DNA of 64,000 nucleotides from Morchella semilibera (lineage: Eukaryota > Ascomycota > Pezizomycetes > Pezizales > Morchellaceae): NCBI GenBank assembly GCA_009192285.1, contig CM018607.1, positions 1,177,736 to 1,241,735 of the forward strand, in the 5' to 3' direction. The translations under genes and the position numbers were made by a program. The notes below the pieces were generated by a model. It was not told where the DNA came from. It made no database searches and saw nothing but the letters and a program-made list of their open reading frames with translations. Positions 24,275-36,336 of this stretch are shown here, one piece after another. Numbering within the stretch: position 1 is the first letter of the stretch; every line of letters starts with the position of its first letter.

Positions 24275-25734
24275 ATGGCAGCCTCCAACACACGGACCTT
24301 GCGGTTTATTCTGCTGGCATTTTTTGTAAGTCCTATCATGTTACATTAAGGAGATTTCCGATCTAATCCCCCTCGCTTAACCACCTAGACAATAGCTGTG
24401 CTCTTCAAAGTATACTCGTCAACCTACATCACTACCACCAAAACCTCTATTATTCCCGTGGAGCAAATCATCGAACAGCAAAACGGTTCTCCTAGCTCCG
24501 ATGGCTCAACCACTCCAGGCTCAGTTTCCTCGGATCAAACACCCAACACAATTGCCTCCCTCCCTCCAGCCGCCCACTCTGGCGAACGCGCAAACGCAAC
24601 GTTCATTACTCTCGCGCGGAATAGCGATATCTGGGAGATTGCCAAGTCTATCCGGCAGATCGAGGACCGTTTCAATCGAAAGTTCAACTATGATTGGGTT
24701 TTCCTGAACGACAAACCCTTCGATGCTCAATTCAAAAAGATTACTACTGCTCTTGTATCCGGCAAGACGAAATATGGATTAATTCCCAAGGAGCATTGGA
24801 GCTTTCCCGATTGGATTGATCAGGAGAGGGCAAGGAAAGTTAGAGAGGACATGGTATGTTATCATTCCTATGTACGAGCCGAGTGGGTGGTAGAATGTTG
24901 ACGATGCCTGAACGGGTAGGCACAACGTAAAATCATCTATGGTGATAGTATTAGTTACCGCCACATGTGCCGTTTTGAATCTGGTTTCTTTTTTCATCAC
25001 CCCCTTCTCCTTGACTACGAATATTACTGGCGCGTTGAGCCGTCGATCGAGCTCTACTGTGACGTTGACTATGACGTATTCCGATTTATGCGCGACAACA
25101 AAAAAAAGTATGGTTTCGTGCTGTCTTTGTACGAGTATGTCGAGACTATTCCCACGCTCTGGGATAGTGTTAAGGCCTTTATGAAGGAGTATCCCCAACA
25201 CATACATAAAGACAACGCGATGGCCTTCTTGTCGGACGATGATGGCAACTCATACAACCATTGCCACTACTGGTCGAACTTTGAAGTCGGATCTCTGGAT
25301 TTTTGGAGAGGACAAGCGTATACAGATTTCTTTAACAAATTGGACCATGACGGAGGATTCTTCTATGAGAGATGGGGGATGCCCCGGTACATAGTATCGC
25401 GGCAGGGCTGTTGATGGCAAAGGATGAGATTCACTTTTTCAACGATATTGCGTATGTCTCAGTCCCAAGCAACGGTTCAATGAAGAACAAACTAACAACT
25501 GTATAGTTATTATCACGTTCCCTTTACTCATTGCCCTACCACAGAAAGTGACAGACTCAAGCTTAAATGCACTTGCAACCCGAAGGATAACTTTGACTGG
25601 AAAGGTAGCACATCTTATTTGTTCCTTCTGCCAATAACACACTGACTTATGAAATAGGATACTCCTGCACATCCCGTCACTTTGATGTCATGGGATTGGA
25701 GAAGCCGGATGGTTATCAGAACCAAATGGATTAA
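24275..25734 (+). CDS. Alpha-1,2-mannosyltransferase, KRE2/KTR (GT15) family (frame interrupted once)
   Basis: Golgi type II enzyme adding mannose to O- and N-linked glycans of wall proteins. Exons: 24275-24325, 24389-24853, 24920-25451, 25507-25604, 25658-25734. A short cytosolic tail and signal anchor ([22 protein letters not shown]) are split by intron 1. Then come a Ser/Pro stem and the catalytic domain with [37 protein letters not shown], the [16 protein letters not shown] block and [17 protein letters not shown]. At 25374-25378 the run TGGGGGATGCC leaves the conserved [15 protein letters not shown] block out of frame by one base; six Gs instead of five would mend it and give about 407 aa. 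A miscounted homopolymer is the simplest reading. Which KTR paralogue this is cannot be told. Confidence 0.9.
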
Positions 25735-26239
25735 ATACTTCATGTGTCCATGGAAAAAGGCAGCTATTATTGGGTTTTATAACGAATTTCCGGGTTTTCT
25801 TTATTTATTTCTTTCTCAGGGCAAAAAAAATCTTGTTTGGGCAGGCGGGACCGCCAAGGTGGGACAATTGTCAAGACATGAAACATGAAAAAGAAGGGAG
25901 TTTAGGTTTATCTGGTTATGCTAACTGAAGATGGGTGTTTGGGAATGTAAACTAGTAGGATGAAATCTATCACCTTTCTAAATTAGCCTCAAAACAGGTA
26001 ATTATATAACTTTGCCCTTAGATTCTAAATTCCTCCACGCCGGTATTATCCGCAACTAGTTGAGGATAACTTACGAAGGAGGAGTGAGACTTCGGTTGGG
26101 TATGAATTACGTCCATGATTGGAAGGCCTCGAAAAGAACAGCTGCCGGCTTAATAGTAGTGTCACTTGCCTTCTCACTGGAAAAAAATACTGTATATGCC
26201 CATCCCGGAGGTTTATCTATTTTATACACGAAATTATAG
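25735..26239. other. Convergent 3' spacer
   Basis: 505 bp between the stop codons of the mannosyltransferase and uS12m. A/T-rich 3' UTR-like sequence; nothing else seen. Confidence 0.5.
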
Positions 26240-26827
26240 CTACACCGCACCCGACTTGGGCTTCTTTGTACCGTACTTTGATCTTGATGTTGTACGATTC
26301 CCTACACCTCCCTATTGCCATAGTTAACATCTCACTCGCCAGATACATATGAAGATTGCAATAACCCACCAGATCAAGTGCCCCACGTATCAAGTGGTAC
26401 TTCACACCTGGACAATCCTGGGATCTCCCACCACGGACTAGAACCACCGAATGCTGCTGCACATTATGACCTACTCTCTCTCAGCATTACTACTCTTACT
26501 CCTTCACATGGTAAACTGCGAAAGAAACCTACCTTCACCTGGTATATACGCCGTAACTACTTTATCATTGCTCAATCTCACCCTTGCGACTTTCCGATCT
26601 GCTGAATTGGGCTTTTTCGGATTCATAACAGTGACCTTAAGACATACACCCTTCATACATGGGTTCCCCGTTGTGGACATGGCGGGGGAGACCGGCTTGC
26701 GCGCGGGTTGGGGCTTGCGCGCCCCTCGAATTACTTGGTTGAATGTTGCAGCAGCGGGAGTAGTTGTGGAAAATGCACGGAGGGGCGCCGCTAGGGGGCG
26801 TGAAAGGAGAGAGCGGAGGGTGAACAT
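26240..26827 (-). CDS. MRPS12: Mitochondrial small-subunit ribosomal protein uS12m
   Basis: Decoding-centre protein of the mitochondrial ribosome. Three exons (26827-26533, 26470-26366, 26307-26240) encode 155 aa. A Arg/Ser/Ala-rich presequence ([20 protein letters not shown]) precedes the S12 core with [31 protein letters not shown], then [21 protein letters not shown] and [22 protein letters not shown]. The streptomycin-site loop KKPNSA is intact. The frame is open to an upstream ATG at 26920, but 26827 gives a textbook targeting peptide. A telomere-repeat-like box lies about 100 bp upstream. Confidence 0.93.
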
Positions 26828-26928
26828 CGAGGGTGTATGGAGTAGCTCGTGAGGATTGACTTTCAATATCGGAATTGAAGATCTCGGGCGGGCTGGATTG
26901 ACTAATGGGTAGGGTAACATTTATATTT

Positions 26929-26942
26929 AAACCTAACCCTAA
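26929..26942 (-). promoter_or_regulatory. Telo-box-like element (TTAGGGTTAGGTTT) upstream of uS12m
   Basis: The minus strand reads TTAGGGTTAGGTTT about 100 bp before the uS12m start. Tbf1/telo-box elements of this form are known in many fungal ribosomal-protein promoters. It is next to a bipartite CGAGTGAY motif (26941-26960), which overlaps it by 2 bp. Confidence 0.45.
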
Positions 26943-27748
26943 TTCACGCCTTATCACTCGGGTAAAAGTACATCCTAGAAAAAATTACTAGGGTGTAACC
27001 ATTGCCATAGGACTACGGAATTTAGTAAAGGACTGAACTAAACCAATATTATAGGAAGAATGCCGTACTAATACCGTACCCTTAGCGTATTGATGGGAGG
27101 GAATACACTATCGAATCCACACATCTTTTTGTACTGTAGTCTCGTACAGGGATTTATGTAATTCCGACAGCAACCCTAACAGATTCCTCAACTGCGTTAC
27201 TCTTAATATTAAATCGTGCCGATTTGAATATAGAATTAAAGCGTAAGAATTCTCCCAGAGGGTAAACATCTATATTGAGCTTTGGAAACATAGATCCCAA
27301 ACCCGGGAGGACATGTATGCACAGTTGGCCAGTAGGATTTTAATATTCTGATTCGTTATGACCAAGGCTAGAAAGCAAAATCTACACACATGTACCTGTA
27401 GCTCCTTATTAAGCACACATACATTGATGGATGAAATGAACGAAACGAAGAGTTTGAAGCACTCAAGAAATCGTGTATTTACGCTAGAAGTATATGTTTC
27501 ACCTTTCACCTTTTGCCATTTTTTTCTAGATTTTATACATTACAACATGCAAGACATTTAATCGATGTTCGATGTTTGGAAAATTACATGTACTTATTTG
27601 CCGGGGGAGGGTAAAGGTCATGGGAGGGGGCTCTACTCATCCTCCTTGAATCCATGTCATAACCTCCACATCTGCTTCTTCTATCAACTACCACTCTTCA
27701 TTGGAGTTTCTATCTCTCAAAAACAATCACCGCACAAAATTAATCAAA
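26943..27748. other. Spacer before the 7-TM gene
   Basis: About 800 bp with no gene. One TACATGTA lies at about 27584. The last 100 bp (27640-27740) are C/T-rich and are probably the leader of the 7-TM gene. Confidence 0.5.
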
Positions 27749-29264
27749 ATGGGGACAGAGGTGATGCGGTTCCCAGAGGAATCACCGTATGGCAAATACC
27801 TCGTCAAGGATTTGGGATTGTTTTATGGCATCTCAATGGCTGTTGGCGTTGCTAGAGTAATTATCAGATGTCACATCAATCGAAGCCTTCACCTTGAAGA
27901 GACGTTGATGCTGGCCTGTATGCTCTTCTACACAGCTTACATGGCATGTGTATTCGTCTATTTGGAAAAGGGAACCAATCTCATGAATACAGCCGAAGAC
28001 TTTATCATGTTAATTAACCATGATGAAAAGCTTCGAGTGGTTGGGAGCAAGGCCAGTGTGGCATCGTGGTACCTATACTGCATCTCTATCTGGGGTTGCA
28101 AGTTTAGTTGGTGGATTGTACTGAGAAAATTCGCTGTCACTCATGGTAAAAGAAGCCGAGCTGTTGCCACCGCTGGGTGGTTTCTCCTTGCTACCTTTCT
28201 CGCCTCCGTGATCACACTATCTACCATTTGCACCCCGTTCACTGACTACTGGAAGATCAATCCGTTGCCTGCTAAACGTATGTCCCCGTTTCTTTTATCT
28301 AGCTTTTGTACTGAAATATTCTAATTTATAAAAAGGTGAATGCCATGATACGTATCGCACAATGTTGATTGTTGGATCTTTGAACATTGCATCAGATATA
28401 CCGTTGCTGTTGACCCCGATTCCGTTTGTAATGAAGCTACAGGCCCCGCTTCGTAAGAAAATAGGGCTGTACTTTCTTTTCGGACTCGGGCTTTGTGTGA
28501 TAGCAGCAGCTTTTGGTCGTATGGCTGAGGTCACATCATTGAGGTGTCTTGGGTCAAGCACTTTCTGGGCTCTTGTTGGTATGTATTAATAGAACGTGGG
28601 ATGAGAAGTTAAGCAATGTTAAAGTTGGTCGTACAAACTCTAACGTAATATAGAAACGACTTGTGCTTTTCTTATCTCTAATATTCCTGGGGTAACTCCT
28701 CTTTTCCGCCAAGCTTTCCTCTATCTATTGCTAACATGAGCCCAGATTCAATCATTGTGGAGACATGCGGCGTGGAAGCGCCAGCTCAAAAAAGATGCTG
28801 AGCGGAGAAAGATGTTTGCTGCCAAGCGTGCTACTGAACCCTTTCAAGAGGGGCGTCAGCAGAGCCTTGAGTCTCCTTACCGTCGTCGTCCCAGGCTATC
28901 CGACCTCAGCCTTTTATATAGCGATGATGGCCAAGAAGGGGGAACTCCGAGTACAGCTACTGAAGCCAGTATAAGCAAGGATTTTTCGCTTTCACGTGTG
29001 ACCATTATTCCCGAACTTGGAACCCCAAGTGGAAGTTCCCAGGATACTGACGACTTCAGTAACATCACCGACGAATTATCCCAGGGCAGTTCAGTAACTC
29101 ATACTATCGCCGATTACGGAAGTATTGATTACCCGGATTCTCTCGAGACCCGTCAACAAAGTGAAAGAACCCCCAGCTCCTCGAGGCGCGATATATCTGA
29201 TGAGCTAGATTTGGGAACCGCCAGGACTTCTCTTGACCTGGAACAAGGCTATAATGCCGTCTAG
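27749..29264 (+). CDS. Seven-transmembrane rhodopsin-like integral membrane protein
   Basis: Four exons (27749-28277, 28336-28578, 28654-28691, 28746-29264) encode about 442 aa with frame kept. The first 290 residues have seven hydrophobic helices (for example LGLFYGISMAVGVARVII, TLMLACMLFYTAYMACVFVYL, AGWFLLATFLASVITLSTI, IGLYFLFGLGLCVIAAAFGRM). The layout resembles the Pezizomycotina rhodopsin-domain/Pth11-like group, including a CTPFTDYW block after helix 5, and a C residue pair that may form a disulfide. The C-terminal 150 residues are a hydrophilic Ser/Thr-rich cytosolic tail. No Lys-retinal motif or N-terminal CFEM domain is seen. It could be an orphan receptor; ligand and role are unknown. 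Confidence 0.8.
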
Positions 29265-30889
29265 AGACATAAGGGACGGGACGGATAAAAGAAAACCTAT
29301 GATAAAATACCTTGAAGCTGAGGAGGAGTGAAAAAGTTGTTGGTAACCGGTATAATTATTTCTTTTGCATGTGTACAGGGCTGGGTGTTCGAGGCAGGTT
29401 GGATAAAAATTTCGGTTTCAAGTCATAGAAGTGATCTAGCAACTCATGCTCTAATGAACCATGCTTTTCTTTGTGTCTGAGTATAAGCTGTGCTTCTATA
29501 CTTCTTGTAAAGGCGGGCTTTTGTCGTTGGTCACGGGATATCGCTCGCAAAGCTACCCACACAGTCAAGATCGTACCCTCACTCAAAATTCCACCCCTCT
29601 TGTTGTAGCTACTTAACTTTTTTTTTTTTAAAAAAAAAGGGGTGACAAATTTACACCTGGGTATTCAAGTAATGCAACACCATATATACCTCGTCCTCTG
29701 TTAGCCAACTCTATACATATCCCAAAATATGGCTTGGCAGGCATAGGGTATCACTCGGTCTACTCACCCTCCCCACTAGAGAGTGCATATTCCAGGCCTC
29801 AAGTGCATTTATCCGAATACCAGAGACAACCTTACAAGCAGTCCGCCCACCAACGGTCTGGCCCGTAACACGACCATAAACTACATGCGCCCACATCACA
29901 ACCACTAACCCACAGCCTCTCAACGCATGATTGTGGACCTTCCCACCCCTTTAAACCCAACCCGCGTAAATATTTAGGGGGGGTGGAAAAGGATTTAGTC
30001 TAGCCCCCGGGAATCCCAGACGATTGACCCTTATAAGTACAGGTACCCATACAGTTTCTTGGTACATGCTTACAGCAAAAAAACTCCTTTGAGAGCCAAC
30101 AGGACTATTGGGTCACGCAAGACCCACTTTTTCAATATCCTACGAGACTCTGTAGGATGATGTGACATGGCCCCAAAGTACCACCACCCAACGGCGAGCT
30201 ACCATACTGTAAGTAACCACTACACTACTAGTATACCGTCCTACACCCAGACCCACGTATACGAGCCCACCGCAACCGTTATACCTGCGTGTAGTCTCAC
30301 GCCCCATCTGTCTAAGGCCAATCCTAGGCTCACGTGCATTATCCTCCCCCCTGTGCAATAACTAGACTGCCATAGTTACATGTTTATGAAGCTTACTCTC
30401 GCTACACCAGGCCTGGTATAGGTCTGAACGTAGTATCAGGAAGTACATGTATCCATCTATGGTAGGTGAGCCCCCCGTGGGTTTGGTGAACTGCGTACGG
30501 GTCGTCGTCGCTCAGGACTTGACATACATGCAGTTGCACATGAGGGGACCCGTATAGAGTGTTGTGTTATGACTGAGCTCCGTTTTAACCGGCTTGTGCG
30601 TAATACAGCAGTAGGTATGTACATAAGTACATGTATTTGGGGAGGTAACGTGCTAACGTCGTGGAGTCAAGTACAACAATCAAATGTACATACTTGTATC
30701 CATAATATCTTATCCCTAGACTACTATATACATTCTTTTCAACCCCAACTTTGTCGCCACCTAATCTGGTTCTCGGATTACATTCTTTCCTTAACATCAC
30801 CGCCAGATCTCGCACTATATATACTAAGTGACATAAGTTTTAGACCATCAAGTGTCCATTTCTAGTTTTCTTGTCTCGCACCTACAAAG
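29265..30889. other. Gene-sparse spacer
   Basis: No gene supported. It contains one bipartite CGAGTGAY motif (29738-29757 -) and TACATGTA copies at 30444 and about 30625. A TATA-like run (TATATATACT) at 30815 lies about 75 bp before the doubtful ORF at 30890. Confidence 0.5.
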
Positions 30890-31177
30890 ATGGATCCTAC
30901 CGGCAGGGTGAGAACCCCAAGCAGGATCTTAATCTCACCCCCTTATGTAGTTGAAGGACAGGGGAGATCCAAATATCTTCTGCCTGCACACCATTCCAAG
31001 ATAATCAAGCACCAGTTCCAACCAGCCGGCGCCCGAGATGGACATGCATTTGACGACAGGTTGAAGAGTCGTCTTGATGACCTCATGTCTATTCACGGCT
31101 CTTTCAGGGAGATATGTGAGGAGGGCAGGAGGCAGGGGAAAGAGGTCAGAATACAAAGCACGGATATGAATATATAA
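30890..31177 (+). CDS. Possible small hypothetical protein, 95 aa
   Basis: An uninterrupted ATG-to-stop frame of 95 codons with ordinary, non-repetitive composition (MDPTGRVRTPSRILISPPY at the start, a charged helix KSRLDDLMSIHGSFREICEE in the second half). The ATG has an A at -3 (AAAGATGG), and a TATA-like box and a C/T-rich stretch precede it at typical distance. I recognise no family and see no neighbour exons. It could be chance; transcription would decide. Confidence 0.3.
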   Translation: MDPTGRVRTPSRILISPPYVVEGQGRSKYLLPAHHSKIIKHQFQPAGARDGHAFDDRLKSRLDDLMSIHGSFREICEEGRRQGKEVRIQSTDMNI

Positions 31178-32781
31178 TCGAAGTCTTTTTCAATTTAGAT
31201 TTAGATTGCCTCCCAGAAAGGGATAAGGAGGGTACTCTTGTTGGAAATCTTTGGCGGAGGTAAACCAGATCGCCTTTCAAATACCAACAAATTCACCTTG
31301 TTCCAGGCGGATTTTGTATTTCTTTGGACACTCCTCTATTGGGCGCGGACGGGAGGGTCAGGGATTTTAATGAGAGTACCATAAGAGAATATTCTGTGAG
31401 ACTGAAGGCGTGGATAATAGGCCAAGAATGTTTCGCTTTGAAAACTTGTCTGATTTATATCCTCACTGAACCTCACTATGACACCAGTTATCGAAATGGC
31501 TAGGCGGTGATGGCACCAATGGGGGGAATATAAGGGCGGTGATTTATGCATCCGTGAAATCGGAAGAAGACTTGCCTACTAGCCTGGGAGAATCGCTCTA
31601 ATAAAAGGTAACAAGTTGGAACACTGTACCGACACCTGGGAGGGTATTAGATTTTGTCTTGTCTCCACGTTCTATAGCTGAGAAAGAATACCCCCGGGGG
31701 GGGGGGAACTCGCTTTAGCTACTAATGTTAGTTAAAGAACCATGAGACTCATTCCAATGCGGCTGCGGCCGGGTTTGCACCGTAATATTATTTCGCTTTT
31801 TGGGAGTGCTAACAACGAGTGATGGCATGTGATCCAAAGATCAAACACTACAAGTAGTGTTACAATCGATTGACCTACATTAATTTATTTATTCAGTACC
31901 CACAGATTGGTCCCTTTGACTACCACCTCTTATCCTAATATGATAACATGGCTGGTTGGATATGCAAGCCATGATATGGGAAGCACTCAGGGTGACACTA
32001 GCTATCGTGTACGGGCATGAAGAGCTCTTAACCCTATCCCTCGTATCACAGCTTCCATATCTAGACAGGTTACAACATTGAGATAGCTGCGCAAAGCTTT
32101 ACGTGACATGACCGGGGGACACCCTGAAGGTTCCCCGCCAAAGACACCGAGAAGCTATTGGATTTTCGGTATTAATTACCGGGAGTGTAGAGGATCAGCT
32201 GTATATCGGACAACTGTCCTTCTCATACACCACAGTCACGGCGGGGTATATAATATCAACTTTTAACCACGGACTCCCCCCCCCCACCTACAAAATCATC
32301 ATCACCATGGTTGATTCCCCTCCTTCGTCTTCTTTTTCTTCTTCTCTCCCCGATGCTATGCTATGTTTACAGTATAGTACCTTCGTATAATATACACGCC
32401 TAACTAGAGTGGGGTGTCAGCAGTACAAGAAAGACAAAAAAAAAAGAGAGAGAGAAAAGTTTTGTGATATACAGCCTTAACCCCCTCCCCCTTCCCCTCC
32501 GAATTCATCTAGGTCTCCCTTTTTTTCTTCTTTTTTCCTCCGCCACGCAGAAAAAAAATAATCCAACCAGTCCATGCCGACAAAAAAAACAAAACTCCCT
32601 CCCTCCCTCGGCGCTCCGGCCATATGTCTGTCCGTTCGTCCGTCCCTTCATCGAACATAAATGCAAAAAATCGAAAGGTAGTATTGTAAAAAAAAAAAAA
32701 AAAAAAAAAAAAGACTAGATAATAAAAACAAATGATACATTTTGAAAAGAAAAAGAGAAAAAAAAAAAGAGGGAAAAAAAT
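31178..32781. other. Spacer and SHE9 3' region
   Basis: No gene seen. One bipartite CGAGTGAY motif (31816-31835 +). From 32430 on the sequence is dominated by A/T homopolymers (A22 near 32690), likely 3' UTR of SHE9. Confidence 0.5.
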
Positions 32782-34463
32782 CTATCTATTCAACAGGAGC
32801 GAGACGATAGCTGCCATGAATGCCCCGAAAGCCGTGCTGTCGAGAATCCTGCCCGTGAAATCGATCTGCCTCAGCGAGATCACAAGGAACGCTCCAAACG
32901 CCGCGCTCTCGAGCAGCGCAGTGGTGTACTCCACCCTCTTCAGCGCGATGGATTGCTCGCTGAACAGCTCGCGCAGCTTCTCGTTCGAGTATTTCCATAG
33001 CTTCTTGACCTCGTCCGCAAAGTCTCTCTCCCAGAACTGTTTCGTTTCCTGCTGCTCATCCTGCAATGAGGCTGCAACCTCCTCGACTATTGCCTCGGCC
33101 TCCCCTGTAAGGGTGGTAGAGGCTGCAGCATCGTGCACGATATCGTCCTCAAGTAGCACCGGCTCACCGTCCACAACGGCCGCCGTATCGGCCGCCATAG
33201 CCGTATCAGCTGCGCCAGCACCACCGCCCTCTCCAGCCATCTCCATGATCTGCTGGACAACCTCTTCAGGCTCAACATGCAAGTTCATCAGTGCATTCCT
33301 GAGCCCCTCCTCTTGAATCACCTCCCTAACCTTATCCTCAAAGCTCCCAACCAACCGCTTTCTCTTCCAGGGCTCCAGCCACAGCTGGACAACCACAAAC
33401 AACAGCACGTTGAGACCCATCAAGCCCCATGTAACCCAGGTGCTTGCCCGGCGGATCTTGTCGCTCCAAATTTGCTCTTCGTGGTACCGCGAGAGTATGC
33501 TTCTGCTTAGCTTCGCCTGCACGTCCTCCACCACGCTCTCGGCCACGGCAAGCTGCTCCTGCGCTGCCACCTCGGCCTGTTCGTTCGCGTGGTCGGAGCG
33601 GTACAGCTCGGTGAAACGTTCGAGGTCCGAAGGCGACCAGGCGTGCTTGCGTTGGAGGAGCTCATTGACCTCACGTTGGCTGGCGGAACGGCGTGCAATT
33701 GCAGATTGGTATTCCTCCTTTGCAGTGCGCACTGCTTGACGGGATGTTTTGAGGGCTTCCTCTGTTTATGGGGAGAAAGGGGGAGAGGAGAGGAGGTCGG
33801 GTTTAGCGAAGGAACTGTTTTTTGTGTATGTGTGGGGTGTGTGTGTGGATGTAATGGGGTGTGTGGTCTTTTTTTTCTGCGTGCCTAAGGTGGGAAGAAG
33901 ATGGGGGGAAGGGGAGAGATACCTAGGACTTCAATTGACTTTTTGAGTGCTTCGATCTCCGAGTAGCCGGTTAGGATATTGAGTTTTTGCCCGGCGGTGA
34001 AGAGGGCGATCTGGAGGTCCTCCATTGTCTTTGTAAACTTCTTTGCCATTTCTGAGCGACGAAGGTCCTGTTGAGAGGGCAGATTCTTAAATACCGGGCC
34101 TAGCAGTGATGAAATTGGGGGTATGTGGGGATCCTTAGAAGAAGAGGGAGAGGGGGAGGGGGAGGGGGAAGAAGAAGAAGGGGGGCGATCATTGGCCCCA
34201 CCTTCACTTCCAGCTACTCCTCCTCCTCCAGTAGTAGCACTCTTGTTGCTGCTGTCGCCGGGGGTATTTTTGTCGCCGGACGAGACCCATCTGATCTGCT
34301 GGCTCTTCAATTGTAGGCGCCGAGGCTGTAGTAATTGATTCAGCGCGCACGAATGTTTTGTGAAGAGGTTCGAACTGTTGGAGTGCAATTGCCGGATACT
34401 GCGGAGGTGACATGGTGTGGCAGATGGCCGGGCGAGTAGGATTGATCTCAGGAGCGGCCTCAT
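32782..34463 (-). CDS. SHE9: She9/Mdm33, mitochondrial inner-membrane morphology protein
   Basis: Controls inner-membrane fission and mitochondrial shape. Two exons (34463-33923, 33761-32782) give 506 aa. An Arg/Leu/Ser presequence (MRPLLRSILLARPSATPCHL) precedes a low-complexity Ser/Pro linker. A long coiled-coil matrix domain follows (KKFTKTMEDLQIALFTAGQKLN; ARRSASQREVNELLQRKHAW), with the family's LQRKHAWSPSDLERFTELYR block. Transmembrane helix 1 is WVTWGLMGLNVLLFVVVQLWL, a conserved EPWKRKRLV sequence comes next, and a C-terminal hydrophobic segment ends at LLLNR. The intron donor GTATCTCTCCCC is followed by C-rich sequence. Divergent from the HAD phosphatase. Confidence 0.93.
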
Positions 34464-34488
34464 ATCACCGAGGAGGGGGGGGGGGGGG

Positions 34489-34489
<1 letters not shown>

Positions 34490-34522
<33 letters not shown>

Positions 34523-34530
34523 AGGTAAGG
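34490..34530. repeat. GGGTGA hexanucleotide array in the SHE9 leader
   Basis: Six to seven copies of GAGGGT/GAAGGT, following a G16 run that starts about 10 bp upstream of the SHE9 ATG. On the SHE9 sense strand it reads ACCCTC. Confidence 0.85.
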
Positions 34531-35148
34531 GGTGGATAAACTGACTGAGAATATGAGACGGCGGTCTTCGGTGGTGGGGTGGGGGTGGGGTGGGTGGGGG
34601 GTGGGGGGTTTCCAATTTCAACTGTTGCCGTGGTTTCCCTGGGCCCCGGACCGGTGTGGTTGCGGGCCCCGTCCGTCGGATGAACAGCTTGGCACCCTAG
34701 CTGTTCCTGGGTGTTGGGAGTAGGGAAGAAAGTGAGCCCCTCCCCCGCCCTCCCTTCTGCCTATGACGCACTTGGACGTCTGGTTACTCTACATGATGGC
34801 AAGTAGAGACGAGTAAAGTATCTATTGGCGACTGTATCTCTCAAGCATCTGCTTGTAAGGAGATAGAACTTGGATTATCCAGGAATACTCAGATCTACCT
34901 GACGTTATAGGTGAGAAAAACATCAGTTTTCGCTGATCCCCAACATCTTGGAATTTTCAAAAACAGCCAGTGCAGTAAGATGATCGACAGATGTGGATCT
35001 CTTCTCCCGTATTTATTCCGGGCTTGTTCTCTCTCCCCCCCCCCCTCCCCCCCCTCCCCCTCTCCTCCCCCCCTCCCTTCCTAGTTAGCATCCTGAAATC
35101 ATACGGTGTCTGTCCATTTTAGCCAGCAGCTATTTAAATAAAGCTGTT

Positions 35149-35150
<2 letters not shown>

Positions 35151-35179
<29 letters not shown>

Positions 35180-35180
35180 C
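35151..35180. repeat. (CAT)n microsatellite
   Basis: Nine to ten CAT triplets in the HAD phosphatase leader. Confidence 0.9.
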
Positions 35181-35268
35181 AATCATCATTCACAATCACA
35201 GCACTTCATCTCAACGACTATTAACATCATAAATCTTTTCCTAGTTAAAAACACAAGTAGTATTCAAG

Positions 35269-36336
35269 ATGGCACCTAAGAATAAGGCAATTGTCTTCAC
35301 CGACTTTGACGGTAATCATCCATCTCATCAGTATACCTCGAACGATAGCTAGATAGCTAACCTTAATTACTGTGCATTAAGGAACCATCACTCTCAAAGA
35401 CAGTATGTCCCACCTCTCCCACAATACTTCAATCCACCAACTAACATATTCCCCTCTCTCCCAGGCAATGACTACCTTGTAAGCCCCCCCAATATCCATC
35501 TCCACAGCCCCCAAACTCACGCCCACAGACCGACAACGTCGGTTACGGCTACCAAAAGCGCCGGGACGGCAACATCGAGATCCTCGAGCACCGCAAAACC
35601 TTCCGCGACGCCTTCCGCGAGATGCTCGAGTCCGTCTCCGCCAAACAACCCGACTTCCAAACCTGCGTCGACCTCCTCCGCGCCAACATCAAGCTCGACC
35701 CGGGCTTCAGCACCTTCTACGCCTGGTGCCTATCGCAAGACATCCCCGTGATAGTGCTCTCGAGCGGCATGGAGCCTATCATCCGCGCGCTGCTGACGGA
35801 CCTGGTCGGCCCCACGGCCGACAAGATCCCAATCATCAGCAACCAGGTCAAGATCCACGAGGGCGGGAAGGGCTGGGAGATCGTCTACCACGACGACAGC
35901 GACTTTGGCCACGACAAGAGCCTGGCGATCAAGCCGTACAAGGACCTGCCGGAGGACGAGAGGCCAATATTGTTTTACTGCGGCGATGGCGTCAGCGATT
36001 TGAGTGCGGCGAGAGAGACGGATTTGCTGTTCGCAAAGGTTGGACATGGTGAGCCCCCCCCCCCCCCTCCACCTTTTTTACTTTGCGCCCCCTCCTCAAG
36101 GACAAATCAATCCCAATCTCTTGGGTTGCGGTGGTTGTGGTGGCTGATTGGCGAGGGGGATAGATTTGATCACATACTGCGAGCGGGAGAAGGTCCCATT
36201 CACGGTGTTCCACGACTTCAAGGACATCCACGAGGTCGTCAAGGAGATCGTTGAGGGCAAGACCACAGCGAAGGAGGTGGCTGCGAGGCCGCAGAAGGAG
36301 AAGGACTTTGGAAAGGAGAAGGAGATCCCCAATTAG
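35269..36336 (+). CDS. HAD-superfamily phosphatase (phosphoserine phosphatase-like)
   Basis: Five exons (35269-35311, 35382-35402, 35465-35478, 35529-36048, 36164-36336) encode 256 aa. Motif I is FTDFDGTIT (nucleophile and acid Asp), motif II is VIVLSSGMEPI, and motif III/IV is FYCGDGVSDLSAA with the preceding conserved Lys (SLAIKPY). This matches the fungal YNL010W-like branch next to phosphoserine phosphatases. Small-molecule dephosphorylation in the cytosol is likely; the substrate is unknown. Exons 2 and 3 are only 21 and 14 nt, yet both are needed to rebuild DGTITLKDSNDYLTDN in frame. Donors of exons 3 and 4 are followed by C7 and C13 tracts. The C-terminus is Lys/Glu-rich. Confidence 0.9.

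Larger units (their letters stand above)
34464..35268. promoter_or_regulatory. Divergent promoter region, SHE9 / HAD phosphatase
   Basis: 805 bp between divergent starts. Beside SHE9 is a G16 run plus a (GGGTGA)n array (34474-34530). Beside the HAD gene are C/T-rich runs (35035-35080) and a (CAT)n microsatellite (35151-35180). Confidence 0.5.
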
